Shown here one piece after another: positions 8,155-18,799 of a DNA stretch of 64,000 bases. The translations under genes were made by a program, and so were the position numbers. Origin of the DNA: Didymella arachidicola (taxonomy: Eukaryota > Ascomycota > Dothideomycetes > Pleosporales > Didymellaceae); the NCBI GenBank assembly GCA_016630955.3, contig CM049987.1, forward strand, positions 2,418,001 through 2,482,000. The letters run 5' to 3'. Below the pieces are notes generated by a model that had not been told where the DNA came from, made no database searches, and saw only the letters and a list, made by a program, of their open reading frames with translations. Every line of letters begins with the position of its first letter. Position 1 is the stretch's first letter.

Positions 8155-9585
8155 ATGGCCGACCCCCTCTACGAGCTGCTCGTCCCCGACTTCGACGCCC
8201 ACGACGCCCACCGGCCCTCGCCCTCGGACCCGGCCACCGCCGCCTACCTCGCCCGCCTCACGACACTCCCGCTCGACGCCCTCGCCTCGTCGGAGCAGCA
8301 GTCGCTGGCCCAGAGCTCGCAGTCCGTCCTGCGCGCGCTGCAGGCCCTCTCGAAGCGCTCCCACAAGCCCATCATCGCCTCGGCCGCCCACCTGCTGCAC
8401 CTGCGCGACGCCCTGCCGCAGCTTGCCCACCATGCCCGCGCCATACAGACGGAGCTGCCCCAGCTGGAGACGGCCGCCCACACCTTCGCCGACAAGTACG
8501 GCAAGACGGCCGACAACGCCATCCTCGACAGGCGGCGCAAGGCCATGCTGCTGTCGCGCAACATCGACCGCGTGGCCGACGTCCTGGACCTGCCCACCCT
8601 GCTCTCGTCTGCCATATCCTCGTCTGCCGCTTCCAACCAGAGCACTGCCGCAGTCACCCCCCACGCCAACTATGCCTCGGCCCTCGACCTCCACGCCCAC
8701 ATCAAGCGCCTGCACACCCTGTACCCGGACTCGCAGCTCGTCGCGTCCCTCACCGCCCAGGCCGAGCACGAGATGAAGACCATGACCACCAACCTCGTCG
8801 CCTCCCTGCAGTCCCAGGGCATCAAGCTCGCCGGCGCCATGCGCACCATCGGCTGGCTGAGACGCGTGGCACCCGAGCTCGACGAGGCGTGGTCGACCAA
8901 GCAAACCGGCCTGGGCAGTGGCGACGGCAGCCTCGGCGCCTTGTTCCTCGTCTGCAGACTATCCTGCCTCGAGACCATGCTCGCCGCACTCGACCCCCTG
9001 CGCGAGCTCGCCGACCAAGAAACCGAGCGCCGCCACACCACCACCACCCCCCCCGACGGCGCCTGGTCCGCCGGCCAGCAAACCGAAAAATACCTCAAAA
9101 AATACCTCGAGATCTTCCGCGAGCAGAGCTTCGCCATAATTTCAATGTACAAAAGCATCTTCCCCTCTGCCCTGCCTGCACCTAGCCACGACGAACCCGC
9201 CCCCGCACCACCCGTCACCGCGTCGAACCCCCTCCACCCCATCCCCTCAGCGCTATCCACATTCCCCCTCCACCTCATCGACATCCTCTTCTCCACCCTC
9301 TCCTCCTACCTCCCCAACATCCAGGATCACGCAGCGCGAGACTCGCTCCTCACCCAGGTCCTGTACTGCGCGGGCTCGCTCGGCCGCCTGGGCGCTGATT
9401 TTAGCTTGATGATTGCGCTGCTGGAAGAAGATGTCAATATCAAACTGGAGCAGGATAATAAGCAGCAGGAGTGGATCGACGTCATGAAAAAGCACCGCGT
9501 GCAGGCTTCAAGGCTGGAACTGTTGGCGTCGGGTGTGGGTGCTAGGACGGGCACGGTGGAGAGGAGGGCGAGTGCGGTGAAATGA
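8155..9585 (+). CDS. COG5: Conserved oligomeric Golgi complex subunit 5
   Basis: COG5 belongs to lobe B of the COG tether, which acts on the cytosolic face of the Golgi in retrograde intra-Golgi vesicle traffic. The single-exon frame gives 476 residues, the usual fungal size. The N-terminus (DPATAAYLARLTTLPLDALA, then about 100 residues of helical heptads) matches the Cog5 N-terminal family, including HLLHLRDALPQL and the DRRRKAMLLSRNIDRVADVLDLP segment. A proline-rich linker at about 340-365 separates a C-terminal helical part that ends RLELLASGVGARTGTVERRA. Start chosen at ATG 8155, the first Met, immediately after the 37-bp duplication. Confidence 0.88.
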   Translation: MADPLYELLVPDFDAHDAHRPSPSDPATAAYLARLTTLPLDALASSEQQSLAQSSQSVLRALQALSKRSHKPIIASAAHLLHLRDALPQLAHHARAIQTELPQLETAAHTFADKYGKTADNAILDRRRKAMLLSRNIDRVADVLDLPTLLSSAISSSAASNQSTAAVTPHANYASALDLHAHIKRLHTLYPDSQLVASLTAQAEHEMKTMTTNLVASLQSQGIKLAGAMRTIGWLRRVAPELDEAWSTKQTGLGSGDGSLGALFLVCRLSCLETMLAALDPLRELADQETERRHTTTTPPDGAWSAGQQTEKYLKKYLEIFREQSFAIISMYKSIFPSALPAPSHDEPAPAPPVTASNPLHPIPSALSTFPLHLIDILFSTLSSYLPNIQDHAARDSLLTQVLYCAGSLGRLGADFSLMIALLEEDVNIKLEQDNKQQEWIDVMKKHRVQASRLELLASGVGARTGTVERRASAVK

Positions 9586-10140
9586 GATGAAATGAAATGG
9601 TTCATGTGGATTTACCTACATAACACGTGTCCCGGGGGGGAAGGGGAAGCAAGAACAAGGCACATGATGCGCTTCTAGCACCTGGATAGTGCGAGTGTGA
9701 GCGAGGCCTGTGGGAAACTGCCTTATAACCGTCTTGGACGCGATCTCGCTGTGCCTGCAACGACGGCCTCTTCACTTCACGGGAAATCCGGACCTTGGCC
9801 TCGAGCGTCTTGGGCCCGTTAGATTCGGCGGGGATATGGAGCTTAGTCCGAAACTGAGGCTGTGATCAGATGGGAGAACAGGCCGGGTGGTGCTCGGGTT
9901 TGGAAGTTGTACATGGCATGGCGATGTAGGGACCTGATGGTGAATGAGCAAGTGAGTAAGTAGGTCAAACAGTGACCATCATCACCATCACGTAGCACAT
10001 GGCTCTTCGAAGTGACATGTTGCTGTTGCATGAGAACCCGCCGAGCACCATTTCAAACACACCCAGTGCGACTAATTTTCAACACCAAAACGCCCCCATG
10101 CATCGTCCCACTGCAAGCACCTCCAACTTCCCACCCCCAC
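9586..10140. other. Convergent 3' interval, no gene seen
   Basis: Lies between the 3' ends of COG5 and HAS1, so it should carry both terminators. It contains an 8-G run near 9635. No credible ORF or RNA gene was recognised. Confidence 0.6.
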
Positions 10141-12096
10141 CTACGCCCTCCTCCCCGGCTTCATCGGCCTTCTCCCCTGCTGGGGCTGACTCCCATACGC
10201 CCTCCTCGCCTCGACCTTCTTGTCCCTGCCCAGACTCGCCCCCAAACTAATATCAATCCTGGGCGGCGTGGCGAACCCAAAGCTCTTGGCCACCTTGACC
10301 AAGTCCAGCTTGTGCACGTCGAACACAGACCGGAGGCTGTGGGACGCGTAGGCCTGCAGGTACGAGCGGTACCCGTCTTTGGCGGATTTGTTGAGGTAGT
10401 AGTTTTTGGTGATGAGGGATTCGAGTTGGGATTGGATGTCTAGAAACAGTATTAGTAAGGGGAACAAGGTTGAATTTAAAAAGAGAGAAAGAGGGGAGGG
10501 GGGCGTACTCAGGATCTTACTCGCGGGGAGTTCGAATTCAACGAGCGGGACGCGAGCTTCTTTCAGCAGCTTGAGGAAGCCGATTTCGCTGGGGAGCAAG
10601 AACATCAAACTACGCCCCTTGCCCTGGCTGCCTCGCGCGGTGCGGCCGACGCGGTGGATGTAGTCCCTCGGATCATCCGGGGGGTCGAATTGAATCACCC
10701 AGTCGACTTCCGGGATATCCAGCCCGCGGGCCGCGACGTCGGTGCAGATCAGCGTTCCCGAGGATGCGTTGCAGAACTCGAAGAAGCGGTTTGTGCGGGC
10801 TTGCTGCTTGAGCTTGCCGTGGAGTTCGAGGACGGGGAGGTCGATGTAGTTGAGGAGTTCGGCGTAGAATTTGACGCTGTTGCAGGAGCTGAAGAAGACG
10901 ATTACTTTTTTCTTCTGGTGTTTTTTCAGGAAAGAGAAGAGCAGGCGGAAGCGTGTATCGCTATCACAGATGACGTAGCCCTGCTCCAGACCTTCGACCG
11001 TCGAGTGCTCCTTGCGGTAGTCGACGTTGATGTACAGCGGCCCCGGCTTGAGCGAGATGCGGGCGAGGTCCTCGACCTTTGTGGTCTGGGTGGCGGAGAA
11101 CAGCATCGTCTGGCGGTCCGTGGGCAGGATCTTGATGATGCTGCGCATTTCGTCCTCGAAGCCGACCTCGAGGATGCGGTCGGCCTCGTCGATGATCAGG
11201 CTCTTGAGGTTCTTGAAGACGAAGCCGGGCGTGTTGTGCAGGTGGTCGAGCAGGCGGCCGGGCGTGGCGATGAGCAGGTTGACGCCCTTGACGAGCTTCT
11301 CGGCCTCTGCGCGGCGGTTGGCGCCGCCGATGACGATGCCAAACGTCTGCGAGTGCTTCTCCATGAGCTCGCGGGCGACGCCGAAGATCTGCAGGGCGAG
11401 CTCGCGCGTCGGCGACACGACGATGACGCCGGTGCCGTTGCGCGGCTTGAAGCGCATCGCCGAGAGCATCTCGATGGCGGGGATGAGGAACGCAAGCGTC
11501 TTTCCGCTGCCCGTCTTGGCTGCGCCGAGGACGTCCTTGCCACTGTCATATTGTTAGCATGTACGCCATATCGCGGTGTCGGGGTGGTCGCACCTCAGCA
11601 GCGGCGGGATCGTTTTCTGCTGGATCTCCGTCATGGCCTCGAAGCCCATGGACGCGATGGCCTCCATTGTGCGGTCCGACAGGTTGAGCTCCGAAAATAG
11701 CTTGGGGTCCTCGACCGTCGGCATCGACGTGCCCAGCGGCAGGTCGTTCGGGTTGGCGCTCGCCGTCTGCTCGTCGTCTGCGTCCGCGTCCACATCGGCC
11801 GTCTTGCTCTTCTTCGCCTTCTTCGCCTGCTTCGCAATCTGCTTCAGCTCGGCGTTGAGCTGCGCCTCACCCTCGCCTTCCTCTTGCCTCTCTTCGCCAG
11901 ATGCCTTTGCAACATCCTCCTCCTCTTCCTCCTCTTCTTCCTCGGGCTCGGGTGTGTGCTCCTTCTTCGCCTTCTTGCGGGGCTTCTCAGCCTTCTCTAC
12001 GCCGTTGCTGTGTCGTTTCGGCGCCGCGGCATCGTCCGTCTTCTTGCTGCTGTGCTTGCGCTTGCGCTTCTTGGCCTCGATTTCCTGGGCGCCCAT
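10141..12096 (-). CDS. HAS1: DEAD-box ATP-dependent RNA helicase HAS1
   Basis: Nucleolar helicase of 40S and 60S ribosome biogenesis (yeast Has1, human DDX18), releasing snoRNAs from pre-rRNA. Three exons: 11594-12096, 10509-11542 and 10141-10439, giving 611 residues. Introns: 11543-11593 (51 bp, GTGCGA..ACAG) and 10440-10508 (69 bp, GTACGC..TACTAATAC..CTAG). The N-terminus is lysine- and glutamate-rich (nuclear/nucleolar). Then come the Q-motif region (FSELNLSDRTMEAIASMGF), AAKTGSGKT (I), PTRELALQ (Ia), DEADRIL (II), SAT (III) and HRVGRTARG (VI). The C-terminal NIQSQLESLITKNYYLN and AKDGYRSYLQAYASH blocks are diagnostic of Has1. Intron 2 is a multiple of three with no stop, so its retention would insert 23 mostly hydrophobic residues. 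Confidence 0.96.
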
Positions 12097-12531
12097 GGTG
12101 GATGTGCTGGTCGTGAGGGCTCGAGCGGTGCGGCCGTCGCGAACTTTTCGAGGCCAGGCGCGCTAAGAAAAAAGTTGTGGAGACGGCGAGCGACCCTCAA
12201 TCGCCGACGCGCTTGCAGGGGTATGACGAGGCCAGCCAATCATGTCTTGGCTATCTTGGAACCACCAACTGGCAGTACGGTGCTCCTCTACACTCGCGAG
12301 ATTTTATCATCTACCTGCAATGCGTTGAAAGTTGAGACACGAGCTGCAGACCGTCCTCATATTGAGTGGGCAGGTAGTCACAAAGCACATTGAATCGAGC
12401 TAGACACGGTCATTGATCATTGCCATTATACAATTTAATTCAAGCACTTCCTGTGCTCGTCTTTTGCTCAGATATCTCTCCAAGTCTAAGTATAAGTATA
12501 TAACAGCAACTCTTTGCTGCAAACCCACCCA
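12097..12531. other. HAS1 promoter and MFS 3' region
   Basis: About 430 bp between the HAS1 start and the stop of the DHA1 transporter, both on the minus strand. It must hold the HAS1 promoter. No coding signal was seen. Confidence 0.55.
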
Positions 12532-14303
12532 CTACATGACGACCGGGTAGCGACTCCTGGCACGAATCGCCGGTCCCCACTTGTAGAACACCCAAGGGAT
12601 GGGCAGCATGAGAACGGACAAGAACCCCAGCAACGAGGTCGCCCATCCAATGCCGAGCTTCGAGTACACTACCGACATGTCAGCACTTGCTCTGCTCGCA
12701 AAAATCTCGGCCTGGGTTGCAAAACTTACTCTGTACTGTGAACAACGGAAAGACAGCCCCCAGCGTGTATCTGAGGATGCCGTTCGCCGCGATAGCACTC
12801 GCGCCGTTCAGCGGGCCATACACGTCCATCATATACAGTCCGGCACTGGTCTACCTTCATCAGCCTCATCACTGCAAGACAACACGGCTCACTTACAAAC
12901 ACACACAGATTCCCCCACGCAAACGGAATACTGCCCACCAGCACAACAGCCCAATGCGCGCCCCGATCCGCACTCCACCCCACCCAAAACAAACCCACCA
13001 AGATCCCCCAGCTCCCCATCATCGCATTGTACAAGCGGTGCTCTGGTGCGGCGTTCTTCTCGCCCTTGCTTAAGGCCAGTCGGTACTTGGCTTGGTACAT
13101 GAAGGTGTCGATCAGCACGCCAGTCATACCTCCGATAACGACACCGAGGCCGATGGCGAGGAAGGTGAGGCCACCGTGCGACGTGTCGAAGCGGTACGGC
13201 GGGCGCGAGAAGATGTAAGGGAACGCGGCGAAGAGAAGGAAGAGGACGCCAAACGCAAAGGCCGTGTAGAGCGAGAGGAAGAAGACGACGGGCTGTCTGG
13301 AGTTAGCGAGTGGCTGCGCAGAAGGGGAGGAGTAGGACCTCGGTGACGAGCATGTGCATTGGGCGGAAGAGGCCGGTCACAATGGCACGCTTCATTGCTG
13401 CGCTGCTTTGACTGCCGCTCGGCTTCGTGGCCAGGCCGAGTTTCTTCGCGCGGCGCGCGAGGATGATGGGCTTGTATGTCTCTCTCATCGTCAGGGAGGC
13501 AATGTATATGGCCAGTGTGACGAAAATCATGCACCACTGTGTCCAGCGCCAGCTCTTGTACTGTGCTGCAAAGCCGCCGACAACTGGTCTGGATAATGTC
13601 AGCAACACCCTACATACGTGGGATTTTTACTCACCCCAAGGAGGGCCCCATGAACGGCGCCATCAAAAACAACGCAGTGACTTTTGCACGCTGGTGCGGC
13701 AGAAATAGGTCTGCATTACTGCCCGCACCCACAGCCAGGGCGGGACTACCAGTAATCCCCGCGAAGAAACGACAGACAACCAAGCTTGCGAAGCTTTTGC
13801 TGAACCCTGCACCGAGCGTGAACAGCATGAAGACCGGGGACGAGGCCACGTATACGATTTTCCTGCCGTACTTCTCGCTCAGAGGCGCGCTCATGATGGG
13901 TCCGAAGCCCAGACCGAGCGTGTACACAGTGATGCCTAAAAGTGCCACAGTGCGAGAGATATCGAAGTCGGCCATCACGTCTCCCAGGGCCGGGGTGTAC
14001 ACTGATGTGCCAAAAGTACTGCAGTAGGTCAGTCTTGTCCAGCGAAGCGAATTGCAAGGCTAATATGTACACCGCGAATCCAAAGAGGCCTGGGACTACG
14101 CAATGGTAGAGACGCAGCCAGAAAGGCCAGTTGTGAGGGTTGGCTGGATCGTCTGGTCCATCCCAGTCCAGCGCCTGCGTTGCTTGTGGTGTTGGCTGCT
14201 CAATCTGCTTTTCGGAGTCTGCCATGTCGGTGGACAACGATGCGGCATCTTTGATCCCGAGCCCTTCTTCTGGTGTTTCTGTACTGGCGTTGTCTTCGCG
14301 CAT
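12532..14303 (-). CDS. MFS transporter, DHA1 (drug:H+ antiporter) type
   Basis: Proton-coupled exporter of the plasma membrane, probably of drugs, polyamines or metabolites. Six exons: 14071-14303, 13635-14018, 13339-13588, 12897-13292, 12730-12850 and 12532-12668; they join in frame to 506 residues. The five introns are 46-61 bp with GT-AG ends. The cytosolic N-terminus ends WDGPDDPANPHNWPFWLR, the usual lead-in to TM1 of this group. Motif A is SAPLSEKYGRKIVY and motif C is MAPFMGPSLGPVVGG, the latter crossed by intron 2; WRWTQW follows. Twelve hydrophobic segments fit a DHA1 fold. The last exon ends GPAIRARSRYPVVM. Substrate cannot be told from sequence. Confidence 0.9.
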
Positions 14304-17300
14304 GTTTCCAGAGGTGATTTGACCGTGTAGGGCTGGCTTAACAGTACGTCGATCAGCGGTGCGTGTGCAGTGCCCACGCTATGTGTGACTGAACTTGATA
14401 CACAAGATCAACAGCTGTAAGAAGAGGGCCTGCTTGATAACAGTTGAAACAGTGTGTTGTGAGCTAAGTTTCCGGTCACCGTGTGTGCATACTTTTGGCC
14501 GTAACGAAAGACGTGCTCATTTACGTTCCCTAGAAGAAGCGGCAACGTGCATTCAGATGCGCGTTCAGGACATGTTCTCGGTTGATCAGTCATCTGATAA
14601 ATTTCCAGAGAGTGCATATGGTCGCTTCAGAGAGACGCATGTTGAAGAAACGAGCGCTATCCGAGGTAAACGCTTGTGTATAGTAATCAACTCTCGACAG
14701 TCCGATGCGCCGCCATGGGTATCCATGGATAATTACTCGTCAGCATGGCCTCGTTGATAAATATCATGACAGTCTGATACGTCAATGACCATTGTTCAAC
14801 AGTTCGACGTGGTGGTCGTCAGATTAGAAGTGTGCAAGTGAAAGAGTCGTCCTCGGCCGAATTGTGATGACATCATCCACGCTCAATTAGATTGGTAACG
14901 ACAACCATTCTGCTTTCCATTTCCCTCCACAAACTATGAGATACTAATCACAGCCATTTGCGCGAGAGCTGCCCGTCGCGCTCTCAAACAATCGGTAATG
15001 ACCATAAGCTGAACTTGCAGGCTTGCAACATGGAGGTCTTCAGGACTTCTTTTGCGTACTGTGTACAGTTCACCCTTGCTTTCGAAATTGATCTTTCGAG
15101 CCCGCTTCTTTGTTGTCAATCCAAGACATCGCCGGTCATTCGATAACCTCCAAGCTGCTGCCAGCTTCTCTTCGCATGCATGAGGCCGCATTGCACGTTT
15201 GTGATACGCGGTCAGACCATTGATCACTAAAACCTTAGGCAACACCAAACTTTCAGTAAGGCAGCAAGGACATGTAGCGTCCTTGCTTATCGCAGCTTTG
15301 AGTGCGGATGGTCAATGTCGACGATTTTCTGACTACCTCCTTACAACTTGGAGAAGCGGATCGTTGCGTGGACATGACAAGGTACAAAGATGTAGGAGAG
15401 CCATCATATACAGTTCGCTTATCATGTCTGATTGGCGCAAAGGACTAACCGTGGTCCGTCTGCCTTACCCGTGATGGCTAAGGTATCTCTAGCCCACTGA
15501 ACACACTCGGTGCCTACAACTGATGTAAGCTGCATGAACTGAGTAACTCAACTTCAGTTTAAGATGGTCTCTTCCTAGAGGTAATGAAATGACCACACAA
15601 TCTGTCAGGATGCCAGAGCTACGCAAGACGGAGTCTCTGTTAGAAGCTGAGTGCGTACCCAGCGGCTGATCCTTTACCATAAGCCGGAGCCAAGATGACG
15701 TTGTGACACGCATCTCGTATAGTCCCATTCAACACTTTCCCAAGGCTTTTCCCAGGCTTCCTGGACTCCCTGAAGGGGTTCAATATATCATTTACATGTA
15801 TCCGAGGTAAGTGAAGGTAGACCCGCTCGACACAAACCTCGCCCACCCCATAGATAGATAAGCCACAGTAAGTGAAACCGAAGCAAAAAACCAACAACTG
15901 TCCAAATCGAACTCAGGCCCTCATCGAATCCAAAGCCCCAAAGGCAAAAACATCAAACACCACCGATCGTCTCATGGAGTGACTTAAGCCAGCCACCATC
16001 ATTCGTCCGTCACAGCAGTTATTTGTTAGATAAAAATCCACGGAATCTTTGTACTCATATACATCCACAATGCAACTATCACCGCATTCGGATCAACTCA
16101 CTGCCGTTTGTTTAGACTACATCGACGTATTCCCCCCAGTGCATCCCATCCCAGCAATGAGAGACTAACGGGATATATCAAGTCATGTTACCAAAATCTT
16201 GCAAACCCCTTGCCTGTATACGACGTAGTCGATTTACTTGAACGTCAGCTAAATGAATGCAGATCCCCGCCGACACTTCCCTGGACGGTACATGCGTCAA
16301 TGCTCTGGTAATTGAGCTGCTTTATTAAGTTCAATGGATACTTCCTAGGGAGACCGGCGTCCACAGTGTGAAAAGTGCTTTCGTTTGTTGGAAAAGTTAT
16401 ATTCAAGGCCTTGATGGCTTTTGATTTAACAGGAGATCAAGTCTGGGATATAGAAGAATGGTTGGGTTGCATACCAGGACGATTCGTACAGCCACAGCAT
16501 GACTGTGAACGTCGGGAGAACAGCGTCTATGCGTTGTGCACTGGCTTGTATTCGGAGTCTGTCTCCACGTGTTGAAGATTCGCTAGTTCGCGGGCTCTAG
16601 GTTGTGGCTAGCCTTGAAGCTGGGTGGTGTGGTTGGGAAACAGGGTATTGCCGATATAAGAGAAATGTCCTCGGTGTTTATCGGCTGTCTAGGCAGGTGT
16701 AGAGGTTATTCGAATGCGCAGTCATGCGGAGCATCGTGGAGTCACGTCTGCGATGATAACTTAAGACAGACGGTCGTGAATTTTGAGGGTTCTTTGAGAA
16801 GGGGGATGGTAGATCGACGATATGGAAGTATTAAATATGAGAATGTTGACGAGACGCAAGCAACGGCCACATAAAGTTGTAGCTGTCAGATGGCTTATAG
16901 AGTTGCGAGACAACTCTTGTTACTCTTCAAGTACATCCCTTGCAATAGGGGCAACTGAGACTTATAACTAATGTACACCCTTTTGGTGCCTTCTTAGGAG
17001 CGCTGCACCCCCACACGCTAGTTTCCTCACAGCGAACGACTTCGATTCTCTGCTCATGTTGAACAGGATTGCAGGCAAGTAGCAATTTTATCGACGCTCG
17101 ACTGTACTCCCCGATGTACGCGTTTGGGGCTGCACTCTAAGGCCTTGACTGTTAGCCCCTACTGACATACCTTTCTTCGCACCGTTCCTACCTGACTCGT
17201 CTCTTAATACCCTGAATTTTTCTTGTCTCCACCATCACCATTGTCTCACAGCCAGGCATTACAGTTCGCTGTCTGCTCTACAACAAAATGCGGTTTGAAC

Positions 17301-18799
17301 GTCTGAAACGCCAGCGTTCACAGCGAGGTCGTGCCTGCACCGCTGCATAGACGCGTGGTCAACGAAAGGACGCGTTGGCTAATTGTCTTCAAGATACCTA
17401 GCGTCAGTCGTCTTGTCGAGCGCGTCTTCGCTACACGCGTCTTTCAGCTCGTTAACGGCAGTCTCGACCTACACCTCGACAGCCTCAGAAACACCGGTGA
17501 GCAGTGGCTGGGTACGCGGCTCTCTAGCTCCCCTCAGTTCGACCATTCAGCTGCTAGAAGTCCGAGGTCTCGGCGCCCACGATTTGACAACTCAGCTCCC
17601 GCCTCGGCTCTCCGAATCCTTTAGACCAAGACCCTGCAAGCAGCGATGTCATAGGCAGGGCTTCTGGAGGTGCGGCTCATCTCACGCAGACATGTCGCTC
17701 TGTGAAGGGTTTGCGGGAGGTTGAGTGGTGATGCGTTGTCAAGTGCAAACGGACGTGTGCAGCAGCGAATGAGCGCGAGTCGGCTGCTCCCGCGCTGGTT
17801 CCGCCACGGAAACTAGGCGTCATGATCGGAGAGCTCAGAGCAGCGCGGCGTCCATCCACCAGCACGCGCCCAATGCTGGACTCCATGGCAACGCGAATGT
17901 GGGGAGATTGTGTAGGCAATTAGAGTCCCGGCTCTCAAATGAGGAGGATCAGAAGTAATTAGTGAGTCGCTGGGAGAGTTGGGGGCGATAAAGCTTCTCC
18001 CAGCCACACCTCGAATTGCTGGGCTGGGCTGCGCGGGCGCCAACGGGGTTGAGTTAGTCACCGTTAGTGCGAGGTTGTGCGCAAGGGACCTTGGCCACGA
18101 GGGCTGCTGCTTGGGTGCAAACGTGTGGAGGGGCTGGGAATGCCTAAACTTGGATATTGCAGCAGAGTGCGCGGGCGTCACTGCTGTGCGCGCGGTATAG
18201 CGCTGAACGAGGACATTTCTTGCCGAAGACCTCTCTTGTGCAGGTGTTCACTGTAACGGCTCTTCGTCAGTGTTTGGTGTGACGAGTCCCAAGTCGACCC
18301 TGGACGTCGAGTTTGGTTGGTGGTAGTGAGCTGCTAGTGCAGAGCCGCCCCAGCGCAGCCAACTTCTCCACCCTGCGACCAACATCAAGAGCGCACCACC
18401 GCAAGACGACCGCAAGACGACCGCGACCGCGAGTGCTGCGGCCACTCATTCTTACACAGTGCGCGTTGCTGTGTCTCAGGTACGTGGGCTTACTCAATGC
18501 TGGTAGTCATACCTATTCCAGCCTGTACCAATGGCCGCGCATGTGTTGCGCGCGATGCACCGCCGCCAGTCTGATACTAACAGCCGCCAGCTCGAGCTCA
18601 CCACACTCGCTGCACGCGAGGCACTGCCAGTGCAAGACCCGCTGACTAAGGTCTTCCTGCGCACTCGCTGCACAACCGTTCGTTGCAACAAATTCCCTCA
18701 CGACCACGCTGCGCATGACGCCTCCTCTCACCGCACCGCCAACCCACCCGCCCTCCAGACCATGTCCGCGCCCGGCACCCCCTCCGTCGCTTTGTAGAG
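14304..18799. other. 4.5-kb gene-poor interval and probable long 5' leader
   Basis: No frame here has family features, conserved motifs or a credible exon chain. The left part (about 14.3-17.0 kb) looks like ordinary intergenic DNA with many stops in all frames. The right part (about 17.2-18.8 kb) is richer in C/T and probably carries the promoter and 5' leader of the large gene at 18800. An intron-like segment there (18480-18521, GTACGT..TTCCAG) may be a leader intron. Confidence 0.5.
18762..18797 (+). other. Upstream ORF ending 2 bp before the next ATG
   Basis: An 11-codon ORF (MSAPGTPSVAL, then TAG) sits directly upstream of ATG 18800 in another frame. It could regulate translation as a uORF, or be the former N-terminus of the main protein. 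I tested removing the stop with an intron from GT at 18794 to AG at 18838-18839; the frames do not join. Confidence 0.4.

Noticed and set aside
8139..9185. 348-codon Arg/Pro-rich plus-strand ORF
   Set aside because: Alternative frame of COG5; no motifs, composition typical of a shifted GC-rich frame.
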